Positions 11,816 to 25,314 of a stretch of DNA of 64,000 nt are shown piece by piece. A model generated the notes under the pieces. That model saw only the letters and a list, made by a program, of their open reading frames with translations, was not told where the DNA came from and ran no database searches. Within the stretch, counting starts at the first letter, position 1; every line of letters starts with the position of its first letter. Source of the stretch: Ictalurus punctatus (Eukaryota; Chordata; Actinopteri; Siluriformes; Ictaluridae); contig NC_030423.2 of assembly GCF_001660625.3 (NCBI RefSeq), positions 26,078,903 through 26,142,902 on the forward strand. The letters are read 5' to 3'. The position numbers were made by a program, and so were the translations under genes.

Positions 11816-13030
11816 ATTGTCTGACTGATCTGTCCTGACTGAACCTCCCATGCTCCATGCTGATCGGTCACACCATATGACAAGAAATACACGATCTTTA
11901 CTCCAGCTGATTTTACAAATGGACATGCATTTAAAGCCAGCCACATCATTATCTGCACATAACACACGCCACATAAAGCTGCAAGATCAATATTCAATTC
12001 AAGCCAGCGAGAGAAATGTGATGCAACACTTCTGTTTCATTGAGAGGAAAGAGACGAGCAGGAGGAGATCAAACCTCTTGATCAGACAACTGCAGCTCCG
12101 GTGAACCCAGAGGTGCTGGTTTCCAGTCTCACTGCTGAAACGGGGTGGGAGTGTGGGATTCCTGTGCTTCATTGACAGGAAACTGATCGACGGCGGGGAT
12201 TAACAGGTCTTATTGTAAGGCTGTCTTAACTCCTGTTCTTGTTACAACAATAAAACTGAAAATAATCGTTTAGCTAGTTATAATAATATCGTTTAGCTAC
12301 AGGAAGTGACTTGAGCACACTTCCGCTTTCTTTCTTGATGATGATGCGTTTGACTTCATTCGACTACTGTAATTTTTTTAACTTCCTTATGTTGACTGAT
12401 CTAAAGCGAAGTTTTAAAATTGTCACTATTTTTTGTCGATTCGACTTCACTTGCTGAACTCGGGGGTTGACGAGACCTTCCTGAAATTCCGAGTAGGAAC
12501 TCTAAGTTGAGGGGGCGTTTTGTTTCCTTTTTTTTTTTAATTTTTTTATTTTTTTCCCCTAGTTGGTGTTCTGAGCTCTGAGTTTCTGCCTCCAGACACC
12601 AGTAGGGTTGGCTGTAGAGTTTAATTGTCTTCAGTATCTCCAAAAACAGCAGAAAAGCATTGAAGGTAAAGAAAGTGGAAAGGAAGTTAACCTTTTATTC
12701 GGGAAGAACAAGCCTCCTGGGGTTTGAACTTTACTGCAGCTACCTAGAATGACATCTCTAATTGCATCCCAGATCTATCTGTCTGCGCTCGACTTGCTGG
12801 TTTGCACGGAGATGTGTGCTTTGCCACACTTTAGCCTTGAGTTTATACTTTCACACCCTGGAAGGGGGAAATGACAGCTACCGAGATGAGTCACTAGCAC
12901 CCAAGAATAGGTTCATGACTTTATTGAAAAATCAAGTTGAATTTAAAATAATGTGTGTGCAAGTCGGATTCAAATGGTGCTTCGTGAGTTACTTTCGGAA
13001 GACGACGTTTCCCTTAAATTTGGTTACAAA
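11816..13030. other. Intergenic, no gene recognised
   Basis: Unique sequence with a T-rich stretch at 12525-12556. No gene model is supported. Confidence 0.5.
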
Positions 13031-13205
13031 CCCTTGTTACATTACATTACATTAGACAGACAATCTTATCCAGAACGGCGTACATTTAACTCATTTATAC
13101 ATCGGAACAACTGAGGGTTGAGTGTCTAGCTCAAGGACCCAACAGTGGCAGCGCTGGGGTTTGAACTCACGACCTTCTGAGCGGTAGACCAACATCTTAA
13201 CACCA
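13031..13205 (-). repeat. tRNA-derived SINE with L2-like tail
   Basis: Read on minus, TGTTAAGATGTTGGTCTACC and GAGTTCAAACCCCAGCG resemble A and B boxes. It ends TCTGGATAAGATTGTCTG then TAATG repeats, like the L2 3' tail at 32.74 kb. Confidence 0.75.
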
Positions 13206-13267
13206 CTCGGTGTCATGCGACCGATTCGCATGCAGTTAAATGCAGTAGAATTTCACAAAGAGTCATT

Positions 13268-13630
13268 GTGGCTGCATCCCAGATCTCATACTGCGACAGT
13301 ACATACTGCATTTGATTCAGTACCTGCTGCATTTGATTCAGTACCTGCTGCATTTGATTCAGTACCTACTGTTCAGCCATTGATACAGTAGGTACTGATC
13401 AGTATAAGCACGAATACAATCTGGACATACTACACGTCACGGATTCTAACAGCTCTTCCGCGCTAGTCCAGTTGCATTATGGGACAGCACAGTGTCCAGT
13501 TGATCCATACTGCAGAATCTCGGCTGAAGCAGTGGGCCATCCGGGGATTTTCCGCCTAGTGTTTTATGAATACTGAGAATTCAGACATACTGCTCCTTTG
13601 GCATACTGATTTTCACCTACTGTTCAGTAG
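13268..13630. repeat. MITE-like repeat with internal triplicate
   Basis: It begins GCTGCATCCCAGATCTCATA, related to the hairpin inside the 3.6, 19.1 and 49.1 kb elements. GCATTTGATTCAGTACCTGCT is tandemly repeated three times at 13308-13370. Confidence 0.55.
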
Positions 13631-14379
13631 GGTAGTAGGGATATTTGGTGTAAATATATGGAAACAGGTGTGCCTGATCAGTATCCGGGTGAGTGGGAAC
13701 GTACCTGTGGAGTGAGGACTTGGGGATTGTCGTCCGCGGCGGCCATGCTTGTAGGCCTCGGCGTGGTACAGGAAGTGGAGCTCCTGGTGGATTCCAGCGT
13801 TGGCGGGACACTTGGGATCCATGACCAAGGCATCAGTTGTTCCAGCCCCACTGCGCCATATTGCAATTCTTCTACTCTTCTAATCTAATCTTCTAATCTC
13901 TACATGACCCTACCTGCAAGGTTAGAGTTAGTATTAGAAGAATAATGTAGCGAGGGACAGACGCAGCCAACTGCTGAAAACTATTATTTATAGATTTTTA
14001 TCATTGTAAAATGATAGACCGAGAAAAACTACATTTTCAAGAGGTGTGGTTAAGCATGCTGTTTTTCTATGGAGAACAAGGGGCATCAAAAAACACTCCT
14101 GAGTCATGTGTGAATTATCGATTAGTCTGCACTGAGGCAATATAACAGTTACTTAGAGCTGAGGGTGAGACTGTGACAGGAACAAATACCCAGCGGGCTT
14201 AATACACTTTCAACAATAACTTTGGCAAATCTGGAATTTAATACGCTTTTTATTAATGAAATCAATTATTCTATGTTCTCTGCAAAATGACATGTCAGCT
14301 GAGTTGTTCTTTGCTCTTATTTGATATGGATAATACACTGATCAGTTGTATTTATTTAGAAGTTGAAGCAGCTTAAGTA

Positions 14380-14382
14380 AGC

Positions 14383-14416
<34 letters not shown>

Positions 14417-14510
14417 TTTATATAAGTATATATGTATGTATGTGTGTATGTATGTGTGTACATGTGTGTAAGTATATATGAATGTATGTATTTATGTATG
14501 TATTTTTAGT
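14380..14510. repeat. (TATG)n microsatellite
   Basis: TATG/TGTA units with interruptions. Confidence 0.9.
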
Positions 14511-14904
14511 ATTGTGCATGCAGCAAGAATCATTTTGAGCCAAAGTGGTTTTGAAAAGCTTAGAACACTGGAAGATTTTGAATACGCCACACACTTGGAA
14601 GGAAAAAAATAACACAAGAGTAAATTGGGACAAAATGGCTTACACCCAAGCAGTATGACAATATACCAGTGTTCCAGTGTTTCTAATAAATTATACTTGC
14701 ATTGGCTACAAGTGCAACTTACACAGAGTTGGCTAGAGCTTCTTTACTGCTATAACATTTTACAAAATGGAATATGTGTGTGTGTGTGTGTGTGTGTGTA
14801 TATAACAATTCTATGGTGTTTTCACCAGTTTCTATTTACCTGGTATACTGTCTATAGGAGTCAGGGCCTATTGTGGAAACAGAATTACAACGTGGACGTG
14901 TATG

Positions 14905-14905
14905 T

Positions 14906-14951
<46 letters not shown>
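14905..14951. repeat. (CA)n microsatellite
   Basis: About 23 uninterrupted CA units. Confidence 0.95.
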
Positions 14952-14953
<2 letters not shown>

Positions 14954-15037
14954 TTGGGAGATGGTAGGAAACAGACGTATTCAGAGGAAACCCACACTGT
15001 GAGGCACCAACACTACCTGCTGTGCCTCCATGCTGCC

Positions 15038-15062
15038 GGGGGGGGGGGGGGGGGGGGGGGGG
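15038..15062 (+). repeat. poly(G) run of 25
   Basis: An unbroken G run; its length is likely unstable in sequencing. Confidence 0.95.
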
Positions 15063-15623
15063 AGCAAATATCGTCCAATTAGCTTGATATATTGAACAGT
15101 ATGATTTTGTACTACAGATGGCATTTCATAAATGAGTGTAAATGTGGCAGAGACGTAACTGAATACAAATATATTGTTAAAAATGAAAAGATAATATGTT
15201 CTAAACGGATATAAATACAGATATGAATAAGAAGTGAACTACTGTTTGTTGTTTGTTTGTTTGTTTGTTTGTTTTAGTAATGTTCACAGGGCATCAGGTT
15301 GAGACTAGAGGTATGCATATGGACTGTCCATGGGACACAACAAAAAAAAAAGTCATGCAATCAGGAGGTTTTTACTTTCATGCAGGTGAACAAGCAGTCA
15401 GATATGAATTCATTTATTAATCCTTAGTAACTGCCTGGTCAGTGTCACGGAGGATTAAATGAGACAATTAGTTTGTTTATATTTTGGGAACTAGAACAAA
15501 CTAAATTCGTTAGAAAATGTCGCAGCCAATTAATGAACTAGAATGATGTAGCTGAGGTTGAGGAACTGCCCGGGCCAGAATTTCGGGTAAATACTTTCCC
15601 CCCCAAGTGTTTCTAAGGGAATA

Positions 15624-16024
15624 GTTGTATGGTATCCCAAAAGTCTCCATACAGTAGGGGACTATGTTTGCTAGCACCACGTCGGTTGTGTCTCCATCAG
15701 AGGATGTCCGTGGACGTCCACGTCTTCTCGGTCGGTCTGCAACACTTCCAGTCTAATTGAATTTGTTAATAAGTTTGGCAGCAGTGTCGTGTGTGATGTG
15801 CTCGCCATGTTTCCTGTTAAAGTCCATCGCAACCTCGCGATAGCTTCCCGATCCAGCCGCGAGAACGATTTCAACTTTCTTTTATCAGTGGTGTTCTTAA
15901 AGGCTATCTGAAAAAAAGATATATAAATAGAACATAAACTCAGTATGAAACATTTTGGAAGACAATTTGCTAAAAAGTCTTAATTTTGCCTATGTATGGA
16001 GACTTTTGGGACACCCTGTACAAC
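15624..16024 (-). mobile_element. Mariner-type element remnant with frameshifted transposase HTH
   Basis: Inverted ends share TCCCAAAAGTCTCCATACA (15634-15652 and the complement near 15995-16011). Minus-strand frames give LKSFSRLDREAIA, then after a frameshift MDFNRKHGEHITHDTAAKL and GRPRTSSDGDTTD. These fit the N-terminal helix-turn-helix and GRPR hook of Tc1/mariner transposases. The DDE catalytic part is missing. Confidence 0.8.
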
Positions 16025-16029
16025 GTTTC

Positions 16030-17629
16030 AGCTACGCAGACTTTGGGTTTATATCCCATTTCCAAGATAGGGATATTCAGAGCACAAAACAGATCCATTA
16101 CTACTAAAGAAGTATGGTGTTTGAAGTTTGAAGATATTAAGTCAAATCATAATACGTCTTTTAGAAAAGCTTTTTTATTTTTTAAATCCTATTCAGTGCT
16201 TATGCACCTCTGTTGCATTGTGGGACCGCTGATAATTGGTGAGGAAGGTGCTCTATCGGTAATACCCACTGTCTGTCAGTAGGATTTAATTCCCCATTAA
16301 AATGAATGAGCGTGGGCGCTGAATGAAACATTTCGGCCTTTCTCTCTCTCATTCTCCACTTCACCAGCGGACTCATTAAATCCGTCAAATACTCTGCCTT
16401 GGCTGACAGACTCACCATTCGACACTTATGCCTTTAATTAATCCCCTTGCCTGCATGTGATCAGCTTCAGATAGGCTGAGGTGTTCGGTGGGGTCAAAGT
16501 TGAGGAAGAAATAATGTGTCCCGTTACAGTGATATGGACTGGGTAAGAATTGAAATACAGCCGAATTATGGCTAGTTAATGGCAGGGAATAAAACATAAA
16601 GAGTAAGTAATGGAACTATTTCAATTACAGGGTGACATTACAATCCAGTCTGTTCATCTTCGTTCTCATTTTAATTTACCGCAGTGAAGGTCTAGTTGGT
16701 GATAATAGCTGTGAACTATTTTTTTTTTTTTAAATGACAGCTGAAAATGTGTCCAGGGTTTAACGCGTCAGAAACTTTTAAATGAACATACTGACGCTGA
16801 AGCAATTAGGAGTCAAATGAAACTGATTATGAGTCGTCGGTGCGTTTTATGATCCACTTTACTTTTAAATAAATGGATGGATGGTTTTAGCTCATCCACA
16901 TCTCACTCCATTACTTTACAGTGATGGAGTTGGAGCTATAAATGGAATAATTTAGTTATTAGACTAGGGGCCAGAAGGTTGTTAGTTTAAAACGCTGCCA
17001 AAGTGGCCACTATATTAGTCTTTTCTTTGTGGTTCAAAATATAGCATGTAATGAATAAAACACTTAGGAGAGTACTGTTATGGGAAAATAATCAACGACA
17101 AGGCAGTATGCTGCAGCATAGCATGAAACAGACGTACTGTCACCGCCCTGAAGTTGAATATTGTCCATTAACCACAGGTCCTGAAGTGATTCGTTCCTCT
17201 TATACCACAGCAGTTAGCTAAAATTGTTTTGGATTTATTGAAGAGCAATTCGAACGTTGTACTTTGTATCCATTTGTAGTTGCATTTAAACCATCCTCAA
17301 AACAAGTTACCCAATACATTATAGCAGGTCTAAACCTTCACCTTCACCTAAACCAAATAGAAATCTGGCCTCAGGCATGGGAGTAAAGGTGAGAATTTGC
17401 ATTCTCATCGCAATATGGCAACCACAAGCATATTAAAGAAACAGTGAGCTCAGTAACACCGTAACATGTCCTTTCTTAAAACACGGAGGATTGTGCTGAT
17501 GTAGTAATTTATTATATATAACACGTCTATGTATTTATGGACTACAGGAACATCCAAAACCCAACTTTTAGAACCTAATTAGTTACTGAATGACTTTGTT
17601 AACACAGTACTTATATGGGGGCTGTTTTA

Positions 17630-17630
<1 letters not shown>
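16030..17630. other. Intergenic; possible conserved element 16.2-16.6 kb
   Basis: A unique block at 16200-16620 has balanced composition and TTAATTAA and CATTAAAATGAATGAG motifs. The rest is AT-rich; part of 17090-17210 resembles the 39.8-40.4 kb repeat. Confidence 0.35.
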
Positions 17631-17895
<265 letters not shown>

Positions 17896-18116
17896 TTGCT
17901 AGCAGACTATGAAAAATAAATCAGTAAATAATTGAAAATAAGAACTTGGTGTGCGTTTTGGCTCACTGTTCTTTCTGCCATTTTGAGTCATTTAATGGAA
18001 GAAAATGGAACCATTTTTCAAAGCGGCCAGGTTGCACATCACACCAAACACTGTGAATGAAGGGGAAAAAACATTTTAATGTAGGACAGAACAATAAAAT
18101 ATGAATCACGACTATA

Positions 18117-18650
18117 TACAGTACTGTGCAAAAGTTTTAGGCACCCTATTATTCTTTAGTACCAACTTTGTTATCGATTTTTTATTTTATGACTTCTACA
18201 TCATCGAGTCGGTACAAAAACATTTCAGATACTAAACATTACGTTTTCCAGCACAGAATTAAATGTTACAGAAAAATGTTTGTATGTTAGTAAAGAAAGC
18301 AGAATATTAAGCGGTAAGAGAGACTTTTCAGATGAAAAATATAATGACGGTTGCTGGGTTTTGCTGCAGAAATAAGAAGCGAGTGCGACAGTCAAAGTCT
18401 TCAGAAGGACCGTGACTGGTTCTGCAAGACGCTCAATAAAACCTACAGCTCATTTCCTTATAAACCTGCACGAATTCTACCCGAGACTTTTTTTTTTTTT
18501 TTTTTAAAGCAAAGGGTCATCACACCAAATCGCTCTTGTTTCATTTATTACTGTTAACTGCCCTTTATAGTATTTTTTTAATGGGGAATTTAATATCATT
18601 ATTTTTGAAGGCATCTTTGTATGTGTCTAAGACTTTTGCACTGTACTGTA
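18117..18650. mobile_element. Tc1/mariner-type MITE, 534 bp
   Basis: The ends are inverted over about 28 bp: TACAGTACTGTGCAAAAGT at 18117 and the complement of TACAGTACAGTGCAAAAGT at 18650. TA is at both edges, as expected for Tc1/mariner. The inside has no transposase similarity. Confidence 0.85.
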
Positions 18651-19110
18651 TATTTCTTTAACAGCGCTCCATCGAAAAAAGGATCATTTTAATTATGTGC
18701 TTTTGATTAGCATTTGAACTAAGCTGCACTTTAAGCCTTTTACAGCATGTTAATTAAACTTGAGTTTGACCTTACTCTCTCTCTGAGGGTCACTCACTCA
18801 CACACACACACACACTTACTTACACAAACTAGGCACATTCTATTATTATTTAAATAAAAGCTGGCATTTGAGTGCATACAGAATCAAAGAGACTTTGGAT
18901 GTGACTTTTTTTATGCATCACATACTGCTTTCAAAATTTACACCAAAGCATTTCCATTTTAAAATGCATTCGTTTATAATATATTTAAAATGCCATCTCC
19001 ATGAAGTTTTACTGGCTGTGTAGTTTCACTCAGAATATTTGAAAGATATAAAGAACTCCATATGCGGCTTAAGAATCATCAGTTACTATAAAATCAAACT
19101 CCCCTTGCAT
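18651..19110. other. Intergenic, no gene recognised
   Basis: AT-rich unique sequence with a short CA run (18798-18815). The 18660-18780 part looks unique and TAAT-rich. Confidence 0.4.
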
Positions 19111-19111
19111 T

Positions 19112-19860
19112 GACTACGTTTACATGGACAGCAGTAATCTAATTATTGACCTTATTCTGAATAAGACAATATTCTGATTAAGGTGTTTACATGAGTCGCT
19201 TTTAGAATATTCCTTTCATGTTCCTGTGTACATGTTATAGAACATAGAGCGATTAACGTCACACGTCATTACGTCCCCACGCCACGCCAACCGACGTCCC
19301 TCCAGAATTTCACGTAGCGACATACAGTTGGTCTTCGTTATGGGACCGTATACGGTTCTGGGTGTTTATTTTTTTCATTTTACGAAAGCTTCAAGTGCAG
19401 TCATTATTTGTCAGGCTACACGTGCAAACAGACGACTGCTTGAAGCCGTGGGTTGTGTCCCAAATCGTGTACTTACCTACTATATAGTATATAGAGATGC
19501 ATGTATCTCACCTAACATATAGCAGGTAAGTATGCGGTTTGGGACGCAGCCGTGCTCTCTTGTTTTCCGTCAAACGGTCGAGCGCTGCTGTGTGTGATCG
19601 TGTCCTGTCTCACAATGCGGTGAAAATTCCCACACGACGTTAGTAGTGTGATTAAGGTGTGTACATGTCTGTAACGCACGTCGATAATGCGACTAAAACA
19701 GGAATACTCCACACGTCTTAATTCCATTTGTGTTTACTTCGAGTGTGACTTCAATCAGTTTAAGGTCATCAGTAATCGCTGTTTACATGCTAGTTTCTTA
19801 ATCAGAGTATCGTCTTGATCGGGTTAATATCTGATTATTGTTGTCCATGTAAACGCACTG
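19112..19860 (+). mobile_element. Non-autonomous DNA transposon, copy 2
   Basis: CTACGTTTACATGGACAGC starts it and the inverted TGTCCATGTAAACGCA ends it. It carries GGTCTTCGTTATGGGACCGT in the same orientation as copy 3. The inner palindrome is at 19449-19551. Confidence 0.88.
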
Positions 19861-21180
19861 ATAGTTGCATTTGAATTAGTACTGAATATGCTACAGCAAT
19901 GCATGACACTCATCAGACTGTTGTTTCATACACACTAAGCCATTTCAAATACCAGCTGCATATTTTTCTGACCTCTGCATAATCCACCCAGCTGTCAGTC
20001 AGAACATGTGACTCAGACTTTTAGTGGGCTTCATTATAATTCATAACCATGACATCCAGCATGCTGTGACTACTGGCCATGAGATCTTATTATCATCCAT
20101 GAAAGGGAGACACAAGGCAGCTAAGACAAGCCTAATGAGCCAGACCACCAATTGACAAAGACAAGCAGGTCCAATTCCATGACATTTCATATGATGAATT
20201 CATTTTTGCTAATAAATTATCCCTTTGTGAGTTATACCCATGGTTCTATAGAAGTGGCACAGATGTGGTGAAAGAAAGGTTTGTTTGTTTTATTTATGAC
20301 TACATCGAGTGTACCTGAAGTTTGGCAACAAATACCATATATGCCATATATAACCTGTTACATACAGTATATACTATGCAGTACTAAATATAGCTGCTTG
20401 AAACATTCAAGGTGTCCAAGCACTATGCAATGGACTAAGTTGATGCGGAGGTTGAGATTTGATCTCTTTTAAATATTTAGGTGATAAATCTTTCTGTTTT
20501 CATTCAATATGCTCTACAGTTAGGTCTTAATCAAATGTTACTAGTCATCAGAATTTGTGAATAATAGTTTTGCCAAGCTTTCGCTTTGCTTCCAGTTGTA
20601 CACCCCTCCAATTGCCAATGCGCATGGTACTGGCTTGCCTTCATGTTTTGAATAATGCTTGCAAGTGTATACAAACTACCACTGGTACAACAGAGACATG
20701 ATACTGAAGGCATATCCAAATTTTGGTGTCAGATCTCCAAGGTTGGCGTGTCTGGTCTCATGCACAGTGGGCTGGGGTGGCTGAAGGTTTTCATTCAAAC
20801 GAAGCAGGAGCTGCACCTGTTCAATAATTGAAGGCCAAAATCTACTGACTACAGCAAGTGGAATCAGCTGTGGCTCTTGCTTTGTTGGAAATAAAACCTG
20901 CAGACCATACAAGCTAATTATAGATATGATTGGATGCCCCTGCTTTTAAGTATTGATGCCAAACTTGGGAAATTAGCAGGGGTACCAAAGATATTTCCAG
21001 TTTCCAGTAGTACCCTTTAGTGTCCGTAAACACAAAACTGTTGATATTTAAGGGAATGTTACGAAAGACATATCTGAGGATGGGATACCTTATGGAATAG
21101 TGTTGCGTAGATACAGTATAGCCTCACCTTCTGCTTGATCTCTTGATCTCTACTGAGTTTCTTAGATCTTTTATTAAATT
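19861..21180. other. Intergenic; one dispersed repeat piece
   Basis: A repeat-like block at 20760-20900 (GGTTTTCATTCAAACGAAGC) is shared with 1560-1600. The rest is unique and non-coding. Confidence 0.5.
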
Positions 21181-21181
21181 C

Positions 21182-21600
21182 CAAGTTCAATTCAATTCAA
21201 TTTTATTTGTATAGCGCTTTTTACAATAGACATTGTCTCAAAGCAGCTTTACAGAAATATCAACACGGTATACAGATATTAAAGGTGTGAATTTATCCCA
21301 ACTGAGCAAGCCACTGAGTGGCGACGGTGGCAAGGAAAAACTCCCTAAGATGTTTTAAGAGGAAGAAACCTTGAGAGTAACCCGACTCAGAAGGGAACCC
21401 ATCCTCATCTGGGTAACAACAGTTAGTGTGAAAAAGTTCATTATGGATTTATATGAAGTCTGTATGGCGTTAGGAGCAGCTGTAGTCCCAGCAGTCTGGA
21501 ATTAAAGAAGATTTGAGCTCCATCCAGAGGCAGAAAGGATCTGGATCTCTAGTATCTCCATAAATTCGTGTGGGGCTCGGCGAAAGGAGAGAGGGAGAAG
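21182..21600 (+). repeat. Common teleost dispersed repeat (TTTATTTGTATAGCGCTTTT type)
   Basis: It begins TTCAATTCAATTTTATTTGT and contains TAGCGCTTTTTACAATAGAC, GGCAAGGAAAAACTCCC and GAAACCTTGAGAG. I recognise the pattern as a widespread fish repeat but cannot name its family with certainty. Confidence 0.75.
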
Positions 21601-24600
21601 TCAGCATAGAGTATCAGTTTGTCAGATTTCATCAAAATTATGGTTATGGTTCTATGGGTTGCCCTAAACGTTCATTGTAGGGCTTTGGTACCATTTTAAT
21701 ATTCTATGTTGTCTTGGAATTTAATAAAAGATCTTGGACCCCTAATGACCCAGTAAATTTACCATTAAATTCAAAGACTCAGCTGATGCGTGAAGATTAG
21801 CAATTATCTCATACCCTATACAGTGTGTTTATATAGAGCTTGAACCATTGCAAACTTAAAAATGCCTATTAAAGAATGAGACAAAGATTCTTAATGTGTT
21901 ATCGCTCAGCTACATTTGTCTGCATAGGATATAAAAACCAAACAGATCCAATAGGTCGTTCTCAGAAACATCAGAAAGGAATTCGTGGTGGATTCATTTC
22001 AGTACAACACCTCAGTGAGATACAGAGCATCACTGACAGGGAGTCACATTAGTATAGGAATGGTTATGTCTTTTTTCTGGCAGATATGCGTGATTTAGGA
22101 GGCAGAAGAATGCATTCAAAGTGCTACATTGCAGAATCGGGCTAATTAGCAGGATTTAGGGGTAATATTTAACTCCCTCTGTAATGGGCTGTGTGTCTTG
22201 ACCTTGGATGAGTCAATGAAACACTGTCATCTATGTGTCCCACTTATCTGCCTAGACATGGCCATTGTTTTCTTATCACGTGTATGAAAGGCAACGTGTT
22301 AATAAGACATAAGCCTAGCTGATCAATTCAGAAACCTTGGAATGGCTGAATCTTAGGCTGAACAGCTGCTTTTTTTCCCCAAAACAAAATAGCAATGATG
22401 CATCCAGCATTGATATTTCTTATAACACATCTCCAAACGCAACTACAAAATGAGGATACATAATACGATTTCAGGCCAAGAGGGTCAGATTTGTCGAAGT
22501 AAACAGGCAGCATCAGAGAGCCTGTTTGCTGTGTTATGGTCTTGCAGTCAGATCTCATCATTGTAAATTTGTAGGAGAAAAACAACTCATAAGAAAAAGT
22601 TATGAGAGGTTCTGTTTGTAGCTAGGGGCAGCTTATTACTGCCTCGTTCACTGGTAATATAATGACAGCGCCAGCTCGTGTAATAACTGCTTTAAAATTT
22701 GAGGTGAGTGGTAGTCCTGGGATTCAGGTTCAAACCAGGGTAGCATGCTGGAGGATTTTGAAGAAAGCAAAATGGTTCTATTATTGTTAGGCAGAGTCCT
22801 TGTTTTCCCTGTATCTCTCCCATAATGCACTGGGTTGTCAAACATAAAAACATAACGAAACCACGTTTAAACTTCCGCTATAGAAGGTAAGATTAAGCTT
22901 CCACAAACAATGAGATATTTGTAGGAAGAAGAGAAGACTTACAACTACTATTAGTCCCGACTAAATAAAAGGACTGGATCAAGTACTTAAGAAATAAAAA
23001 TTATAAGAATAACATCCTGCAAGTCAACAAAGGCAAACCTGAGGGCTCTTGAGTGGTGCAACAGAAAGCATCTAGTATTTTTGGAAGATTACGAGGTCTC
23101 ACGAGTCTCGACAATGCCACAGCCATCGCTGACCAGGAGGGATTGGAAGTGCTTATGGTTGGTTGTAATATTAGCATATGTCCGTGTCAATAGCAGCAAC
23201 ACTAGCCAATCATGGGCTCAAGTATGTGTAAGAGGGCAGATAGCTCTTTTCTTCAAGGGGTGTGCTATGCTGCCCTTTGCCACAGCATGTTCAAAATAAT
23301 GTGGTTGGTTGGATTTACATATCTCAAAGGAAGCCCATGTTAACCTTCACCCTCCCCAATTGGTAGCTGTAGCTGTCCATCAAAGGCATGAGCTTGCTGG
23401 TGGGTGGGAATTGGCAGGTGACCAAATTGGGGAGGAAACCTGCAATAGACTAATGCATACAACAAGCGCTGTCAAAAGGTAAGAGTACAGCAACTATAAA
23501 AATATAATATTATAAGAGGAATAAACGCTTTAGGATGTGCTGTTATGCTGAATGAATCCACTTCTGGGAATTAATAGTCCAAAATGCTTCCTTCCTCCCC
23601 AGCCAATCCAGGATTGGAAACGACACGATGTAGAAACAAACTGAGGTACTGTGCGACTGCATAAATAAAACAAGACAGCTTAATCTGTGCCTGCCACAAA
23701 CGTTGCACCTTGTCATATTTTCATAAGCAGTCTCGCCAGAGGTCAAGAGTAAAATACGATCCTGTCAAACACGGTAGACTTCCAGCTTTAATATGCACTG
23801 ATGTGTGAGAGGCTTAGGCGGTTTAAGGGTAATGACCCTCCTTCTGTGTGACACAAACTGAGTAAATCTGTCCACACATCAAGGTTGGAACTGTTCTAAG
23901 TTTAGATTTGTGGATAAATGTTTTAACTGAGGACTTTACAGTTGTTTGTACCCCGAGGTTGAGTTTTATTTGTTACTCAGGTGACGCCGGTTGACCAATT
24001 GATCGACTCTGCAGGGTGGTTGCCTTCAGAAAAGCAGAGACGGTGGTCTCATAAAAGCTTCGTGTTTGGGCAAAATACATAAAGTCAATTCTGCATTAAC
24101 TGAAATATGTTTTATAGGCATTGCTCGAGGGTAGTTTTTCAGTTTGAAGCCCTTGAAATATTTTATGACTGTTCCAAGTGCTTATTCATGGGTTGTTAGC
24201 ATAATATACTGTGCCATACTGTACAATGCAGCTGATACTTACCAAATAAAGTTACTTTTGCACAGCACAGTAATTCCACTATGATGATGTTCATAAAAGG
24301 TCGACAAAGCCATCATATTTGATGTAAGTCAAATGAAAACGTTCATTCATGGCCCTTTCATTTTTTCTCTTTCTGCTAGCCAGCTAGCTCTGGGCATAGA
24401 GATATCGAGATGACAGCCGGCTGTGCTGTGCTGCAACCGAAAGTCCACACTGTGCTAGTTTTAAAGTTCAATATTCTGCCTGCGGAATATTGATGACGAT
24501 GAAGGCGCTCCGGTACAAGCTCAGAGGACTGCATGTATAATAAAGTTCTAAGACATGATCCCATGGTAACCTGAAAAAAAAAAAAATGGTTTGAAGCTAG

Positions 24601-25310
24601 AAACTGTTTGCTGTTTGCTAGAAACTGTTACATGTTTGCTTCTCGTAGTTCTAATCCTCATTTATTCCACTTAATAAGCTATTTAAATCCCCAGTCTTCG
24701 CAGGAATGGCGGTGAAGAGTAATAAAATGGCATTATGCACTCATTCTGAAGCTAAAGTACCTGCCCAGGCGGTAATGCATATACAAGCACAGCCACGTAT
24801 GGGAACAGGAAATTTTCAAACTCAGCAATTACACAGAAAGAAAAAAAAAATAAAAAATAAAAAATAAAACAGATGTAGAAGTATTTATAGCTAGAGCTCC
24901 AAGAGATGTAATGCTGGACCAGCATGTTCTCACACTTGGAAATTCAGAACAAGTCACACAACTCGAGATTAATTAAAAGGTACAATAGGCGAGGGTTAGG
25001 AACAAGGTTAGAGTCAGATTTGTCCTTGAAAAAGATGCCATATTTTAATTTAAATGTTCAATCAACTAGCACATCCAACACACTGACTATTATTTAAATG
25101 TACATTCATCTAAATTAGTCAATATTGGACTTCTAGGGGTTAAGTAGGTGAAGTACAACACGACTGAGATGTTAGATGAGTTAGATGGGTTGCTACAGGA
25201 ACCCCAGTACTAAGTTTGACCTTGACCTGTGAGTTTGAGTATGTAAACTTGTGACCTCAACTGTATATACTGTAGGATGTCTTTGTATGCTGTAGCATTT
25301 AGCTTCACTA
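21601..25310. other. Intergenic, no gene recognised
   Basis: Mostly unique AT-rich sequence. The 22080-22270 block is unique and balanced and may be conserved. The 23040-23480 part reads like an old dispersed repeat but was not classified. Confidence 0.4.
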
Positions 25311-25314
25311 GAAC

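Noticed and set aside
11108..11997. Cys/Phe/Leu-rich open frames on the minus strand resembling membrane proteins
   Set aside because: They come from the A/C-rich minisatellite read in reverse; all frames look alike.
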